Shown here one piece after another: positions 38,361 to 53,283 of a stretch of DNA of 64,000 nucleotides; position 1 is the stretch's first letter, and every line of letters begins with the position of its first letter. Below the pieces are notes generated by a model, which saw only the letters and a program-made list of their open reading frames with translations, searched no databases and was not told where the DNA came from. The stretch is from Strongylocentrotus purpuratus. Taxonomy: Eukaryota > Echinodermata > Echinoidea > Camarodonta > Strongylocentrotidae. The stretch is taken from the NCBI RefSeq assembly GCF_000002235.5, contig NW_022145596.1, positions 2,756,852-2,820,851 of the forward strand, in the 5' to 3' direction. A program made the position numbers and the translations under genes.

Positions 38361-38757
38361 GGGCAATTCCACGGTAACGGAAGGACACTCAGACAAGATT
38401 TTTGAACTTCAGGTTCATACTAAAAGAAATGTTTTATTAGTATGTATTAAACTATGGGGAACAAAATGTGTTTCAGTCAAGTGGAAAGCTTCATCAACTT
38501 CACAAAGTTTGGATAAACACTAATTAACTGGAAAAACCATGTCCATTTTTATGTCCTTCCGTTACCGAGATAATTAATATGCACATTCTTAAACTACTTA
38601 ACTATAATGACAATTTTTTGGGGGAGAATTAAAGGCAATTATATAGGTATTATATCTGTACTGTTTCACATCTTATACTAATAAAACAGTTCTTTTAGTA
38701 TGAACCTGAAGTTCAAAAATCTTGTCTGAGTGTCCTTCCGTTACCGTGGAATTGCCC
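38361..38757. mobile_element. MITE with 83-bp terminal inverted repeats
   Basis: The left arm (38361-38443) starts GGGCAATTCCACGGTAACGG; the right arm (38675-38757) is its complement with a single mismatch over 83 bases. TATG flanks both sides (38357-38360 and 38758-38761), a possible 4-bp target duplication. An internal third copy of TGTCCTTCCGTTACCG lies at 38552-38567 in the orientation of the right arm. The 397-bp body has no transposase. The arms are nearly identical, suggesting a fairly recent insertion. Confidence 0.85.
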
Positions 38758-41700
38758 TATGTACATTATGTCATTTACATGTATGTGTGTTAAATAATAA
38801 ATATGGGATTTAAATACGAGTGTGCAATATGCACTTACATTACATGTATGTACACTGCATGCAGGCCTACACCCTAGCACTCTAGATCACGAGTAAGTTT
38901 AAAATCCATTGAGCTAATTCACTTTTCAACAACACTGCACTTTCATGCAAGACCGAAGACCTTCATGTTTTTCCAAAAACAGTAGCAATATGATAGCTAG
39001 TAGGCCTAGACAAACATATGAAGTCATGCAAGCATCCTTCCGTTGTTGAACATTATGCTTATGTTTCGCATGTTAATTATTTCTGTTCATTATATTTGAG
39101 AGTAATTATGACTTATTAGGTCTACTTGTACCTTGTATCACGTTTGTGTGGGCAACTGTATTGACCAATGAACTATCTATTCCCAATCAATTATTCATCC
39201 TTGTGACCACAAATAAATAACTGGTAAAAAATAAGAAAAACAAATAAAACCACAATAATAACCACTACCTTGTATGTCCTTCGTTACATGTACATGGACA
39301 ATTGGACGTGTAGGTGAAGGCCTGTACAGTTACTGACTTAAAAGTTCACAGTAGAGTTATAATACCATCAGGCTAATGTACCCATCAAAATCTAAACTTG
39401 CATGTGACCATTCAACTTGTCAGGCTAATGCACCCATAATAATTAATATACTCATCTTCCTTTTCTATTCCAAGTAACACAATGATTGTCTGCATGTGTT
39501 AAGTCATAAAATATTGGCCTAAACTGTCTCAGATCATAAAGAAAATTCCTGTAAATCTGCCATACACAAGCTGATGTACAAACACACGATACCTAGAATT
39601 ACATACCTAGAATTACATGTACATGTAGTGTCCCACCTCCATTTGCGCCCCTTTTGTGCCCCCCCCCCCTCCCCCTTCCACCAGGTACACCTACAAAACA
39701 ATGTAGTACATCCATAAAGTTTTGACTTTTCTAATTTACAAGGACAGTAAAGACTACATGTAAAGACATTTGTAGATCAGAGGCATTTGTAAAATAAAGT
39801 TTTTGCATCCATGCCCCTGGCAGAACTTTTGGCACGAAACTCAATTGTTTAAATCAAACAAAGTCTGCTAAGCAAAGAGAGAACAATCCTTTGGGTCAAG
39901 ACATACTGTAGTCCAGCTGCAAGACTACTTCTCAAGTCATTATCTCATGGCACAGCATTTCACTGTTAAATTATTCAAGAACAGCAAGGAAAACATCTTG
40001 TCCCAATTTGTTTCACAAAAGTATATTCAGGTATACACTGTATGTATTCATATACTTTCTACCTTGAATGCAGTCCGTTGCAGTGTTTTTATTTAAGCCT
40101 ATCGGTTTACAAAAAGGAGTATTGCACAATTGTATGAACATGTGAGAGTAAAACCAAACATGTGACTTATTTTCATTTCATATCTAATTATGAGATTGCT
40201 TCACTTGAGGTTCAGCTAAAGAGTCCATGTATACAATGTACATGGATATCATGCTACTAAACTTATTTACAGAGTAAAAAATAACTCTTTCGTAAATATA
40301 TGGGCTGTCAAGTATCGTGAAAAGAAATATATCATCAAAATGGAGAGGAAGGCCATGTACATAAAAATGTGTGAGATATAAAGTAAAGTGACCCAAGAAT
40401 CAAACAAGAGTACACACATAATGTGTACTGAAGAATGGACAATGCTACAAATAGACCGAGAAAGTGTACTGCGCCACTCTGCACTCACACAAAAGTAGCT
40501 GTAAGATTTATCTGTTTCTTCTTATTGTAATCATGAAAGAGAGAACCCTTTGGTGCTTATTTACTCCACTTGTGAAGAGAAAGAGAATAGTCCTGCATGG
40601 TTGGTCTCCTAAAGCAGACGTGAAGAACAAAGGTCAAACGGCATTCAAAACAGCATTGAATCAGCTGAAGAGTGGAAGAAATAGGCTGCTACAGTAAGAA
40701 GGAAAGGATGACTGGTTTTGGATGGGTGACACAAGTTGACTCACTGTAGTACACTGTATATGAAGGAACTTATCACAGACACGAACATCAAGAAGGGGGA
40801 CATCTTCTTTCATGAGAATACATGTAGACCTTCGCAAACGAAATCAAGCATCTACATTACATGTATGTGGGCAGAGGATCCACATACAGTACATGATCAT
40901 GTATGTAGCATTATAGTATTTCAATGTTGCAAAAAAAAAAAGCTTGTCTGCATAAAGTTCTAAGGCCTTGAGTACATGCATTACACTTCCATAATGAATA
41001 AAAGAGATTATCAATACAAACTTTTGACAAATGTATCATGTTTTAGAGCATGTACAATTCTGCCCTCTAAATTTCTTATGCATGGTGTGGATGTTTACCT
41101 ACATGTAAACTGTATTCTTTATATACTTTCATTTTTTCATAGCAACATACATGTTGTATTTGATAAAGCTCTTCAATTCAGGATATTGGTAATAGTACAC
41201 ACTACATTTCGGCATACCGACAGAGTGCATGCCACTGTCAGCTGATGTGAATGACTTTGCCAAGAAAAACACCAACAAGAACTGAAGGGTATTGGCCCGC
41301 CCCCCCCCCCCCTTTTCTTTCCCCCAATGGCATCAAATCCAGCCACAACACCAATCAAAAACACATACTCCAGTAATCCACCAAACAAATGTTATTCTTG
41401 CCTTATATTGGCCAAGCAGGTTCGTGCTCTACTTCCCTGACATCTCTGCCAACAGAATGTGACATTTGCCTCACTCCCATATCAAGAGCAAAAGTGCCCT
41501 TTCCACATGGTATGCTCATCAAATGAGACAGGCAAATTTCCTGTCCAGCCTTCTCCTTGTAACAGCAAATTCCAGGAGAAGGAAAAAAGAAGAAGAAAAA
41601 AAACAGATCCATAGAACAGACTTTCTCTCTTTTTTTCCTTCATCCTAGCTACCATCCTTCAGTGAAATGAGAAAGTTCCCCATCCGAGTTGAAAGTTGAA

Positions 41701-42572
41701 ATCTAGTATGACATCTATTCACCTGTTTTTAGCGATTTGTTGTAAACAAGTACCACTAGTATACTGTATAAAGACACGGTGCCCAGTGCACAGTGCATCC
41801 ATCTATCATGTTGGCTAGTATGTACAGTACCTCTGGTTTGGACCTCTGTTTTAAATCACCATTCTGGTCATTGTCTGTTAAAATTCATTAATTCTAAATA
41901 AAGCAGTGTAGCACCCATTCACTAAATCCACTTTTTGTACTACCGGTATACAGTTATTTCAAATTGTTTTAAATATCTATAAGTTACTTTAGCTTTGAAA
42001 AGTCAACACTCAACATTTTTCCTTTTTCTTTTTCAAAATGTGGTTTCAGATGAAAGCACTGAAATGACTGAATATGAATTTAAATCAAATAATCTCTTCC
42101 CCTTCCTCTCTCTCTCTCTTTCTCTCTCTCTAAGCACGCATACAGTACATATTTATTTCTGAGCTCTTTCTTTCTTCAGAAGCTTCTTTCCAGTTTATCT
42201 TTTCATTAGCAATTTATAAACTTTGAATATACTAACACAAATGGTCTGACCTAATCACTACTTCCTTTGAAATTTCTGTCTGTATTCCATGATGGAAATA
42301 CATGTACATGTACGCCATTTGATATCAAACACAATGGCTATCAGTCAGGTGGACATCATGCAAGATACCACATTTGCTTTTGCAATTAGCCTTTAGAATT
42401 GTATAGTGTTATTGTTTTTTCTTTCTTTTTTATTATCTTTTGTTATATGTTTGTTTGTCTTTTCTTACTTTTTGCTAGTTACTTGAAAGTTGTGTTCATT
42501 TGATAAAGGATACTGAATCATAGAGAGTATTAACATTTTATAATAACATGGAAAAGTGAGAAGAAAACTAAC
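38758..42572. other. Non-coding stretch, probably intron of the large minus-strand gene
   Basis: The 42572 end is fixed by the splice donor of the coding exon to the right. The rest is AT-rich with C runs at about 39660-39675 and 41298-41312. Small frames such as 40464-40697 and 40976-41245 have no domain. No following exon was recognised. Confidence 0.5.
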
Positions 42573-45500
42573 CTGTTGTTTTTGTCTCCTCCTGGAAGCT
42601 GGTGAGAGCTCTCCTGCCTTCTTGTCTGATGTAGCACGTGGTAGAGTTGCACAAGATCCTGCTTTAGGTCCTGGTGTCAAGGATGGAGAATCCGGTGTTT
42701 TGACTTTTGACAGATCCGGAGTAGATTCCGACATGTGTATGTTCAGCATCTGCGGTCTGAGAAAGTGTTGTCCGGGTAAAATAGGTTGACGACGCGAGGG
42801 GCGGGGCTTCTGCTGTTCCCCAACACTTTTGGTTCTCTCGTGCATCGACGGAGCTTTACTTGCACTTGGACTTGCTGCATTTTTTGGAGCGACTGGCATT
42901 GTCGCTGGCTCACTGGCAGCACGAACATGTTTGATGACTTGAACTTCAGATGTAGGATCCGATAGACTACTGTGTCGCTTTCCATGAGCACCGTTTCCTC
43001 CATTGCGTCCCAATGACTGCTTTGTTATTTTGTCTTCAGACTCTGAAGAAAGATGCCTATCTGGACCTGGACTATACCGTCTACTAACCTCATGGAATTT
43101 ATCCAGATCCTCCTGTCGTTCAGAGACAACTGGAGCACTCGTTGATTCTTGTATTCCTTGTGTATACTGACTAAGCTCATTCGATGTCTTATCACCGTTT
43201 GGCCAGGTTAAAGATTTGGTCTTTTTCATTGTCTTCCCATTTTTCTCTGCATTATCAGCCGATGCATTGATTATGGCATTAGTTCCTCTTGTAACATCTC
43301 TGCAGACATTGACAAACATGGCATCTGCTGTACCATCACTGATAGAAGTAGCATTGCTTGAGAGCGAATCTGCACTCACATTCACCTCTCCTATATCGGT
43401 CAGTGGCGGTAAACCTTGACCACTGGACTGTAGTGATCCAAACATATCTGCATCCATAGAAGCAGGTTCACAGTTATCTCCTCCACCACCACGCTTACGG
43501 TCCTGCGTTGGATCACTCCGAGATCTCCCGTTGCCTTCGGACCCTCCACCAGAGTATTCTGATGACGGATAAGCCGAAGCGGAGTTCTTTTTTCTTCTCC
43601 TTGCCCACTGTCCACTTTCCGCTTCCCTCTCCTCCTTTTCTGCATAACTGTCTTCATCCTCACTAACGCTTGTCTTTTGCTTGGGCCGCAGAGGCTTCAA
43701 ATGTGCTTTCAAACTGAACTTTTCTATACTGGTTGGAGATGCAACCTCGTTCATGGAGGCATCTTCACGGCTATTAAATTTTGACAATATTTTAGGAACT
43801 TCCGGAAGATTGATGCCTTTCTTTTTGCCACAGCCAGGAGGCTGGGCTTCATTTTCTGGTTCCTTTTCATGATCTAGATCCATTACACATCCCTGGTCCT
43901 CTTCATCTGGTGAGCATAGACCAGAGTCTTGTTTGGTATGGTGAACAGTGGAGTGGTTGGGACTCTTTACGGGCGAGTCTCTGATCAGTTTAGCAGTAAG
44001 ATCTTGAAGATTTCTTGTGTGGTCCGGTGATGTAGGAGCACTCACAGCTTTAGACGCTGGTTTTTCAGTATGAGACGACGACGACGACGACGACGATGCC
44101 CACCGAGAAGTACGTGATAGTGGGCCAGAAGGAACAAGCACATTGGGCCGAGGCACTTTCAAGCTGCTATAATCCTTACGTATAGTCACTGTATCTCCAC
44201 TCATATTTTGGTATGTAGAATCTGCTGGGCTAGAGGGAGTTTTCAGTTGGCTTGCTGTAGGCCCACTGCTCTCTTCACCAGAGAATACCGGGCTCATAGT
44301 CCCTGACCTTGCATGGTCTGCCTCTCCTTGGCTCCCACTATTATGAACACTTGACAAATCATTATTTGATCCTTGTGTACTGGGAGATGACGAAGACATG
44401 CCTTCAGTTCTACGTCTGCTTACAGCCTCACTGAGATTCTTAGCCAGATTCTGAAGATCCTTTGAATCATTGCCACTCTGGCTCGACACACTTGATCGGC
44501 GGCTAGTGGAGCGAGAACTAATAGGGCTGAAATCAAATGTCTGAAGTGAACGCTTGGAGACTTTCTGCACTGCTAAGGGCTTCAGCTTATGAGTGGGTGA
44601 AGTTTTATTTGAAGGGGAGGTAAGAGGCTTAGCCCCTGATTCACCATCAGCCATGCGATTTGGACTAAGCACTCTTGTTCTCTGTGCATGCGCAGAATTT
44701 GGGGCGTCATGTTGCCCTCCCCCATAAATGTAATCTCGAGGTTCATTAACACTTTGGAAGGAGCTAGAGAAAATACTACCTTGTTTCCTCTGCCGTTCTA
44801 AGTCAGATCTGTATCTCTGACTCGGAGAGCGATCATGCGAAGCTAAATCTCCCAATGTCTGCTTGTCATAATGTTCATCAGCTGGTGAATCAAAGTCTGG
44901 TTCAGTAGATGGTGTAACTGGGGCACTGGCAGCTTTATTCCCATCTCTAACATACAAGCCTCCACGTTGAGATGTACCACCATCCCTCAACTGGTTTCCC
45001 TGCAAGTATAAACTAGAAGAATAGTTTCTCTCGCCAGATGCAGCATCAGGGTCGTGAGATGCAGCAAATGTTGAGGTTGACATGTCTGAACTAGCGGTAC
45101 GCTGCCCCTCACAGCTGGGCGCGCGAGAGCTATGCATGGCATCCACGCTGTCTCGGTACCGGCCGCCCCAGGCTCCGGCATTGGATAATGTTAATGATGA
45201 CGGTTGCTGTGGTGGTGGGTCTTCCGACACACTCTTGTTATTCCTACCTAGTTTATTATCGACAGCAGGCTCACTCAAATCCACGTTTGCTCCGGGCTGA
45301 CGTACGAAACTATAACTCCGACTTCGATTCCTAATCGTATCAGAAGTATCCCCTTCTAATTGCTGAACGATTTGCTGAACATGAGGTCGGGAGTTCGCAG
45401 TATACGAAGGTGTTTTGGAGTCCGATTTATGTCCATCAACAATGTAATTACTCCGCTCTACCGATGATCTGTCACAGTTTTCTTGTTGTGAAACAAATCC

Positions 45501-46373
45501 CCCACCTCGTGTATCTTCATTAAATGTCGGAGCGGTCTTGCTAACATTCACACCTCCTGCTTCGCCTTTGGTATCAAATTGTCGAGCAGTTTTAAGAACA
45601 AAACATTCTGATCTAGGCTTCACAAAAACACCGCCGCTGTATACACCTTGCGCCCTAATCCCTGTATCATCATTATCGTGCCTGCGGATCGGCACTGCAG
45701 CAGCTCGCTCATCCTCCTCATACGATCCAACATTGGAGCAAGCAGCGGTGGTGCGAGACGAGGTTTTAAATTCTCTATCGTCAATACACCTATTCAATTC
45801 CTGGTATAATCCTGATAAAGGCTTCTCGTTTGTATTAACGTGAGTGATTATTGTAGCTATATTGTTGTTCCCTTGCCCATGCCGCGATTGTGGATGGGAT
45901 GCGGGGATAATGTGAAGGCGAACTTTGGGATCGGCGGACGAAAGAGCGAACTTCACTTCCGTCCCGTTTTCGATTCGCGTGTATGACGACTGAATATCGC
46001 CGTGATTATCAGCTGAGTCCGTGCCACGTGACCCGTACGATCCGACGGCCGATATGTTATTGGTATGCACAGGCCGACACTCGCCTCTTCGAAATGCGTA
46101 CGAATATGCACCTGTATCTGGTTCTTCATTCCTCCTCAAATGACTATTCCCCGACCCATGTCTGCGAGGAAAAGTGGAAGATGAATATTCCGTATAAGTT
46201 TCCTCCGTCCGACGTTCTGTACGATATTCAGTGTGATATTCCGCATCTTGAGAAGTTGGGTTCCCATTATTTCCGAGAACAATAGTCAATTTAGAGACAG
46301 ATCGGGAACTCCCTGAAACAGGCACCCCGTTGCTATTTTCTCCTTTACCGTATCTTCCGCTAAAATCAGCCAT
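42573..46373 (-). CDS. Large Ser-rich, disordered protein: 1267-codon 5' coding exon
   Basis: One uninterrupted exon codes for 1267 residues. The start is the first in-frame ATG (46373, MADFSGRYGKG) after an in-frame TAA at 46404-46406. The exon ends at CAG|GTTAGT (donor GT at 42572-42571) in phase 0, after Gln-Gln. The protein is rich in Ser, Asp, Glu, Arg and Lys and looks disordered throughout. Visible pieces are a Tyr/Glu/Arg patch near residues 46-64 (TEYRTERRTEETYTEYSSS), a poly-Ser run near 760 encoded by a CGA/GAC triplet repeat, a basic RRRKK near 925, and ESTPDLSKVKTPDSPS near 1215 shortly before a basic C-terminal end. I do not recognise the family. It resembles the head of a scaffold or cytoskeletal adaptor whose folded domains lie in later exons, but that is a guess. 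Later exons would be to the left and were not found. Confidence 0.9.
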
Positions 46374-48907
<2,534 letters not shown>

Positions 48908-49311
48908 CTCTCTCCCCTTCCTCACTCGCCCCTCCCACCACCTGCTTCCCTTTCTCTCAATTCGAAAGGGGAGCTGCTCCATTCCCTCTCCGTTATAGTT
49001 TAGCTACACTGAATGTTTCAGTACCCATTCGTGTTAATGAATTGCCGATTAGGTAAGGAGGGAAGAGAGAAACAATGAGGGAGGCTTTAAAAAACAGAAA
49101 CGGAGTAAGAAAAGTAAAAGAGGGAGAAGGAAATAAAGGAGAAGAGTGGAAAAACGAGTGTGTGAGAGAGAGAGAGAGGGTGCAGATCGAGGATTTGGAA
49201 AAGAGATGGCGCTATAGCATCTTGCGTTTTGTATAGGTATATAGCTCTTCACTTTTTCGAAGAGTTTGAATCTAATAAAAATGCAAGTTAATTCTTGATA
49301 TCGATAGTACC

Positions 49312-51383
49312 AGGCGCGTAGCGAGGGGGGACGGTGGGGGCGTTCGCCCCCCCCCCCCCAAAAAAAAAAAACCGCAAAAAAAAAAAGAGAGAGAGAGACA
49401 GAGAAGAGAAAAGAGTAAGATGACGTAGGAAGAAATAGGAGCAAAAGTCGAGAACGGTACAACGAATCGTATTTTTTCTCTAATAATTTAATGAAAGGTC
49501 AAAGCTTCGCGCGGGAGGGGGTGAAACTGAGTTAAGACAAAGATTAAGCGTCGAGAATGGTACATCGAATCGTCTACTTTCTCAAATAATTTAATGAAAC
49601 ATCAAACCTTCCGCGCTTTGCGCGGGAGGGGGAAACTGAAATCAGACAAGGATTAAGAGTCGCTATACAATAACGAATCGTCTTCTTTCTCTAACAATTT
49701 TAAATTAATGAAACGTCAGAGCTTCCTGCACCCATCCCTTTGACCCACCTTCCTAAATAAGTGATTGGTACGCTTTGCGTGCTCACTACCGCCTCCCAAA
49801 ATAACGCTTGGATAGTATACACGGTACCATGATTACCATCTGTCCTCCTTCCTCCCCTCCTCTTATTTTGTATCTTCAGTGGCGGATCTAGGGGGGCACA
49901 GGGGGGCACGTGCCCCCCCCCCCCCCGGCCCCCAAAAAAATTAGTGCTCACCCCCCTCAAATTAAACCTTTTTTTTGTGCTAAAAGGTGACCCCCCCCCC
50001 CCAAAAAAAAAAAAAAAAAAAAAAAAACCATCCCCCCCCCGCTTATTCAGCGGGTGGCTGAGTCGTTGCGTAATTTTTCATCAAATCCTGGACCAACCTC
50101 CCCCCCCCCCCCCTCCCTCGAAAAAAATCCTGCGTATGCCCCTGATTCATGTTATTATTACATTCTCTACACGCACTACACAACTCAGAAACTCTCTTTG
50201 TATACCTCCCTTCTCCCACTGCGGCCCTATAGCTACCCCCCCCCCCCCCCCCAGGCGCGGATCCAGGATTTCTTAGTGATGCCAAAATTTGAAATCATGC
50301 TAGCCAAATATTGGTACGTAATGGTAAAGCAGTTGCGTAATGAGCAAAAGGTTTGTTTTTTCTTGGGGGGGGGGGGAATCCAGGTCCCGCTGAACGTGGG
50401 TAGGGGGGGGGGGAGGCTAAAGTATTTACAATCAAATAGAGCGGGGTTTAGATACAGGGGTTTAGGCATTTAATTACGGTCAGATGAGTATATTTTGATA
50501 CCTCACTATTTTGAGACACTGGCAGGTCACTATTCTTTTTTTTTCTCTCTCTTTCTTTCTATTTTTCTTTAATAATAAAATGTACTTTTTCGGGGGGGGG
50601 GGGAGTCCCTGACATGACTTGTAGGCCTCTAAATAACCATATTTCTTGCCAGATTGTAAATTTGGGAATTGTCATTTTCCAACAAACGCATACAAAAGTA
50701 TAACTAAAAAGTGAGGAAATATCCCTAAAAATTGTGTAATTTCAGCAACATTTGTAAATCACTGTTATCGAATTAGAAATAAACCAAGTTTTATTTGGGG
50801 GACAACTTGCAGGAGCCGTAAGAATTCATTATTCCTCGGCGATCATATCAAATAGTTATGTATCTGAGATGGCCAGATTATCCAGATACTATGAATTAAT
50901 AGCCATTTTCATTACAATCAATAACCCTTTTCAATAGGATCAGCCTAAATATGTTATGTGTGAAAACAAGCCAATGCCGTACGTGATATGATAAAGATGT
51001 CGGGCTCGGTATTAAGATCCAATATTCAATATAATATGATTACATGTTGTGTTTTATACCTTTCAGAACAAGAGTGAAAAGATCACTTTTACAAATTTAT
51101 ACGTAGCAGGTTCTTTGGAACAAACATGCCAAGAAAGACAGCTTTGTGTACAATTAAAGTTGTATAGGCGTATACGCCACCCTCTCCATCCTATGTCTCT
51201 CTCTTTCCTTCCTTCTCTCTCTCTTTTTTTTTTTTGGATTGGGAGGGGAGGCGGTGGGGGGGGGGGGGAGTTTACAGCCTTGGAGGCAAGGCCCTTTCGC
51301 AGATCTCCTTCTTTTTCCCCTTTTCTTTTCTTCTTCCTCTTCATTCTTTCCCTTTCTCTCCTCTTTTTCTTTCCCTTTTTTTT

Positions 51384-51431
<48 letters not shown>

Positions 51432-51495
51432 TTTGGGGGGGGGGGGGTGGGAGGGAAAGGGGGCAAATTGGCCCCTTTGGATCCGCGCCTGATTG
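49312..51495. repeat. Cluster of G/C-tract repeats around GCGGATC(C/T)AGG-like ends
   Basis: Several units share a border phrase beside a G or C tract. GGCGCGTAGCGAGGGGGG is at about 49314, TGGCGGATCTAGGGGGGCAC at 49880, and GGCGCGGATCCAGGATTTCT at about 50254. Inverse forms (AAATCCTGGACCAACCTCCC, about 50082; TTGGATCCGCGCCTGA, about 51477) lie nearby. Facing orientations suggest nested or inverted insertions of one repeat family. GGGGGGCACGTGCCCCCC near 49900 is a perfect palindrome. Reading frames here are low-complexity Pro/Gly/Lys products and are not genes. Assembly errors are likely at the homopolymers. Confidence 0.5.
49447..49730. repeat. Three-copy tandem repeat, about 103-108 bp
   Basis: CGAATCGT followed by TTTCTC, TTAATGAAA and GTCAAAGCTTC-like sequence recurs with GAATCG at 49464, 49567 and 49675. 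Copies one and two include GCGCGGGAGGGGG. The units differ by scattered substitutions and indels. It lies inside the GC-tract cluster and may be the tail of one of its elements. Confidence 0.65.
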
Positions 51496-52420
51496 CATGT
51501 ATACATGGACTTGAATAACTATCAATACATGTATTTTCTGTGTTTGCTTTGAATTTATCAAGTCTCGAATTAGGCCTAATGTTTAACTTTTTCTGAACCT
51601 GCATGCATATTTTTGTTTACATTTCGTATTTTTCCTGTCTTTGTTCTTTATATTTATCATTATCCTGCCATCTTGTTGCTACGAGGGCTAGATATCCCAC
51701 CCCAAGATAAAAAAATAAAAAAATTATCTGGGTACTTTTTACTTTTATTTTGTTGCACTATAGACCTTATCAAGACCTTCTTACCCATCATTCACCAACA
51801 CCATCACCCTCACCCCCACCCCCAAAAGACCATAAATGTTTGGTTCAGATTGGGATCGTATTACCTCTTTGTATGCTACATGACGCGAAAACCTTCAAGG
51901 TTCGAAAGTGTTCAAGCCCCCTACCCCCCAAACAAAACACATTCTAAAGTGCCCCCTCTCCCCTCTCTGGGCAGTAACTAGCCCATCCCCGCTATATAAT
52001 TTGTAGGTCCACAAGTCCTACTAAAAGCTACTTTTTACAAATACATTATTGTCGTAAAACAATTACTAGTTTTTGAAATAGCAAACTCAGTCCTTAAAGA
52101 ACTATGATAATGAGCCTGCTTGGTCTACGTAATGTCTGAATGGCGTAGTCTGGATAAGCTAAGACGGGGGCAGAATGTTGGGGCAAGATTTCCAACAAGG
52201 AGGACAAATTACAATTACGATTTTTCGTCACCACATTAGCGGGGGATGTTTTTATATATTTATCAAAGATAAAGGTGAAATATACCTACTTTAAAAACGA
52301 ATAATAATCAAGGCCATGTGTATCCCCCACAAACTTACGCCATAGCTGTGGGGGTGTCCTCCGTCCAATATTTCCCTTTTTTATTAGCATTTTGTTTATT
52401 GCTGAGGCCTATTTATTTTG
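51496..52420. other. Non-coding stretch
   Basis: AT-rich sequence with CA/CC-rich patches near 51795-51830 and 51925-51965. The 122-codon frame at 51613-51981 has low-complexity Pro/His stretches and no domain. No gene seen. Confidence 0.45.
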
Positions 52421-52672
52421 TTATGAATAGCGACCCTCTCCACGTATTATGAATAGCGACCCTCATTTTGTATTATGAATAGCGACCCTCTCCTCGTATT
52501 ACGAATAGCGACCCTCTTCTCGTGTTATGAATAGCGGTCCTCATGAATAACAGTCCTTATGTCTTTATGAATAGTGACCCTCTTCTCCTATTATGAATAT
52601 CGGTCCCGGAAGTATAGTGGAAGTTCAACGTTAAGAATAGCGGTCCTTATGAATAGCGGCCACACCACCTGT
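52421..52672. repeat. Degenerate short tandem array of ATGAATAGCG(A/G)CCCT
   Basis: At least eight occurrences of a phrase like TATGAATAGCGACCCTC follow each other with spacings of about 20-35 bases. Later units change to AGCGGTCCT and become irregular. Spacing and sequence drift too much for a CRISPR-type array, and the host is eukaryotic. It looks like a decaying minisatellite or transposon sub-terminal repeats. Confidence 0.7.
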
Positions 52673-53194
52673 ATACCCAAGCAGAATGATAATGTGCTCA
52701 ACAATAAAGACCCACAGTCTTGGGTTAAGAGGTCCAGTATTTATTTGTTTAATAAGTTATTTGTTTTAATTGACAGTAAACTATTAGATATCTCCTTTCT
52801 CCTTTATACCCCATGTTATTTTTATCATTTTTTTCTTCACCCATGATATTGATTTGTCCATCTTTTTTTTAAATGGGATATCCCCACCCCCCACCTCCTA
52901 AACAAAGGAGAAAAGACATGTGATACTCTTTATTTAACTTTTGCTACATCTACAACAATAAGTATCAAAAAATACATGGAGATTAGCAGTGAAAAAGAAA
53001 AACTGATGTTAAACCTATTTTAATCTCACTCAAAGTCCATATTTATTGCTATTCTTTTAATTGATCGATACAATGAGCTTGCAATTAACTTGTAAACAAA
53101 GTAAACTATTATACGAAGTATATAGGCCTACACGAAGGACAGGCATTTTGTTTTATCTATCAAACATTATTACATTCAAAACTTTTTCAGTCTC

Positions 53195-53197
<3 letters not shown>

Positions 53198-53249
<52 letters not shown>
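53198..53249. repeat. (GA)n microsatellite
   Basis: About 26 GA units followed by AAAGAAAGAGAACC-type purine sequence. The frame at 53061-53300 is partly produced by it. Confidence 0.95.
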
Positions 53250-53253
<4 letters not shown>

Positions 53254-53283
53254 AAGAGAACCAGAAAGAGAGCCAGAAAGAAA

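Noticed and set aside
42465..42572. 35 extra codons after the large minus-strand exon
   Set aside because: They follow a consensus CAG|GTTAGT donor and turn hydrophobic and AT-rich, so they are intron.
49049..49462. A 137-codon minus-strand frame
   Set aside because: Leu/Ser/Phe-rich translation of purine-rich simple sequence; no domain and no homologue I know.
49944..50473. Frames of 110 and 139 codons rich in Pro and Lys
   Set aside because: Driven by poly-C and poly-A tracts at repeat borders.
51049..51604. Frames up to 147 codons on both strands
   Set aside because: They consist of Ser/Leu/Phe or Lys/Arg/Glu/Pro runs from CT arrays and G/C tracts; no domain is present.
52421..52672. 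CRISPR-like regular repeat array
   Set aside because: Spacing is irregular, spacers are not unique in length, and the host is a eukaryote.
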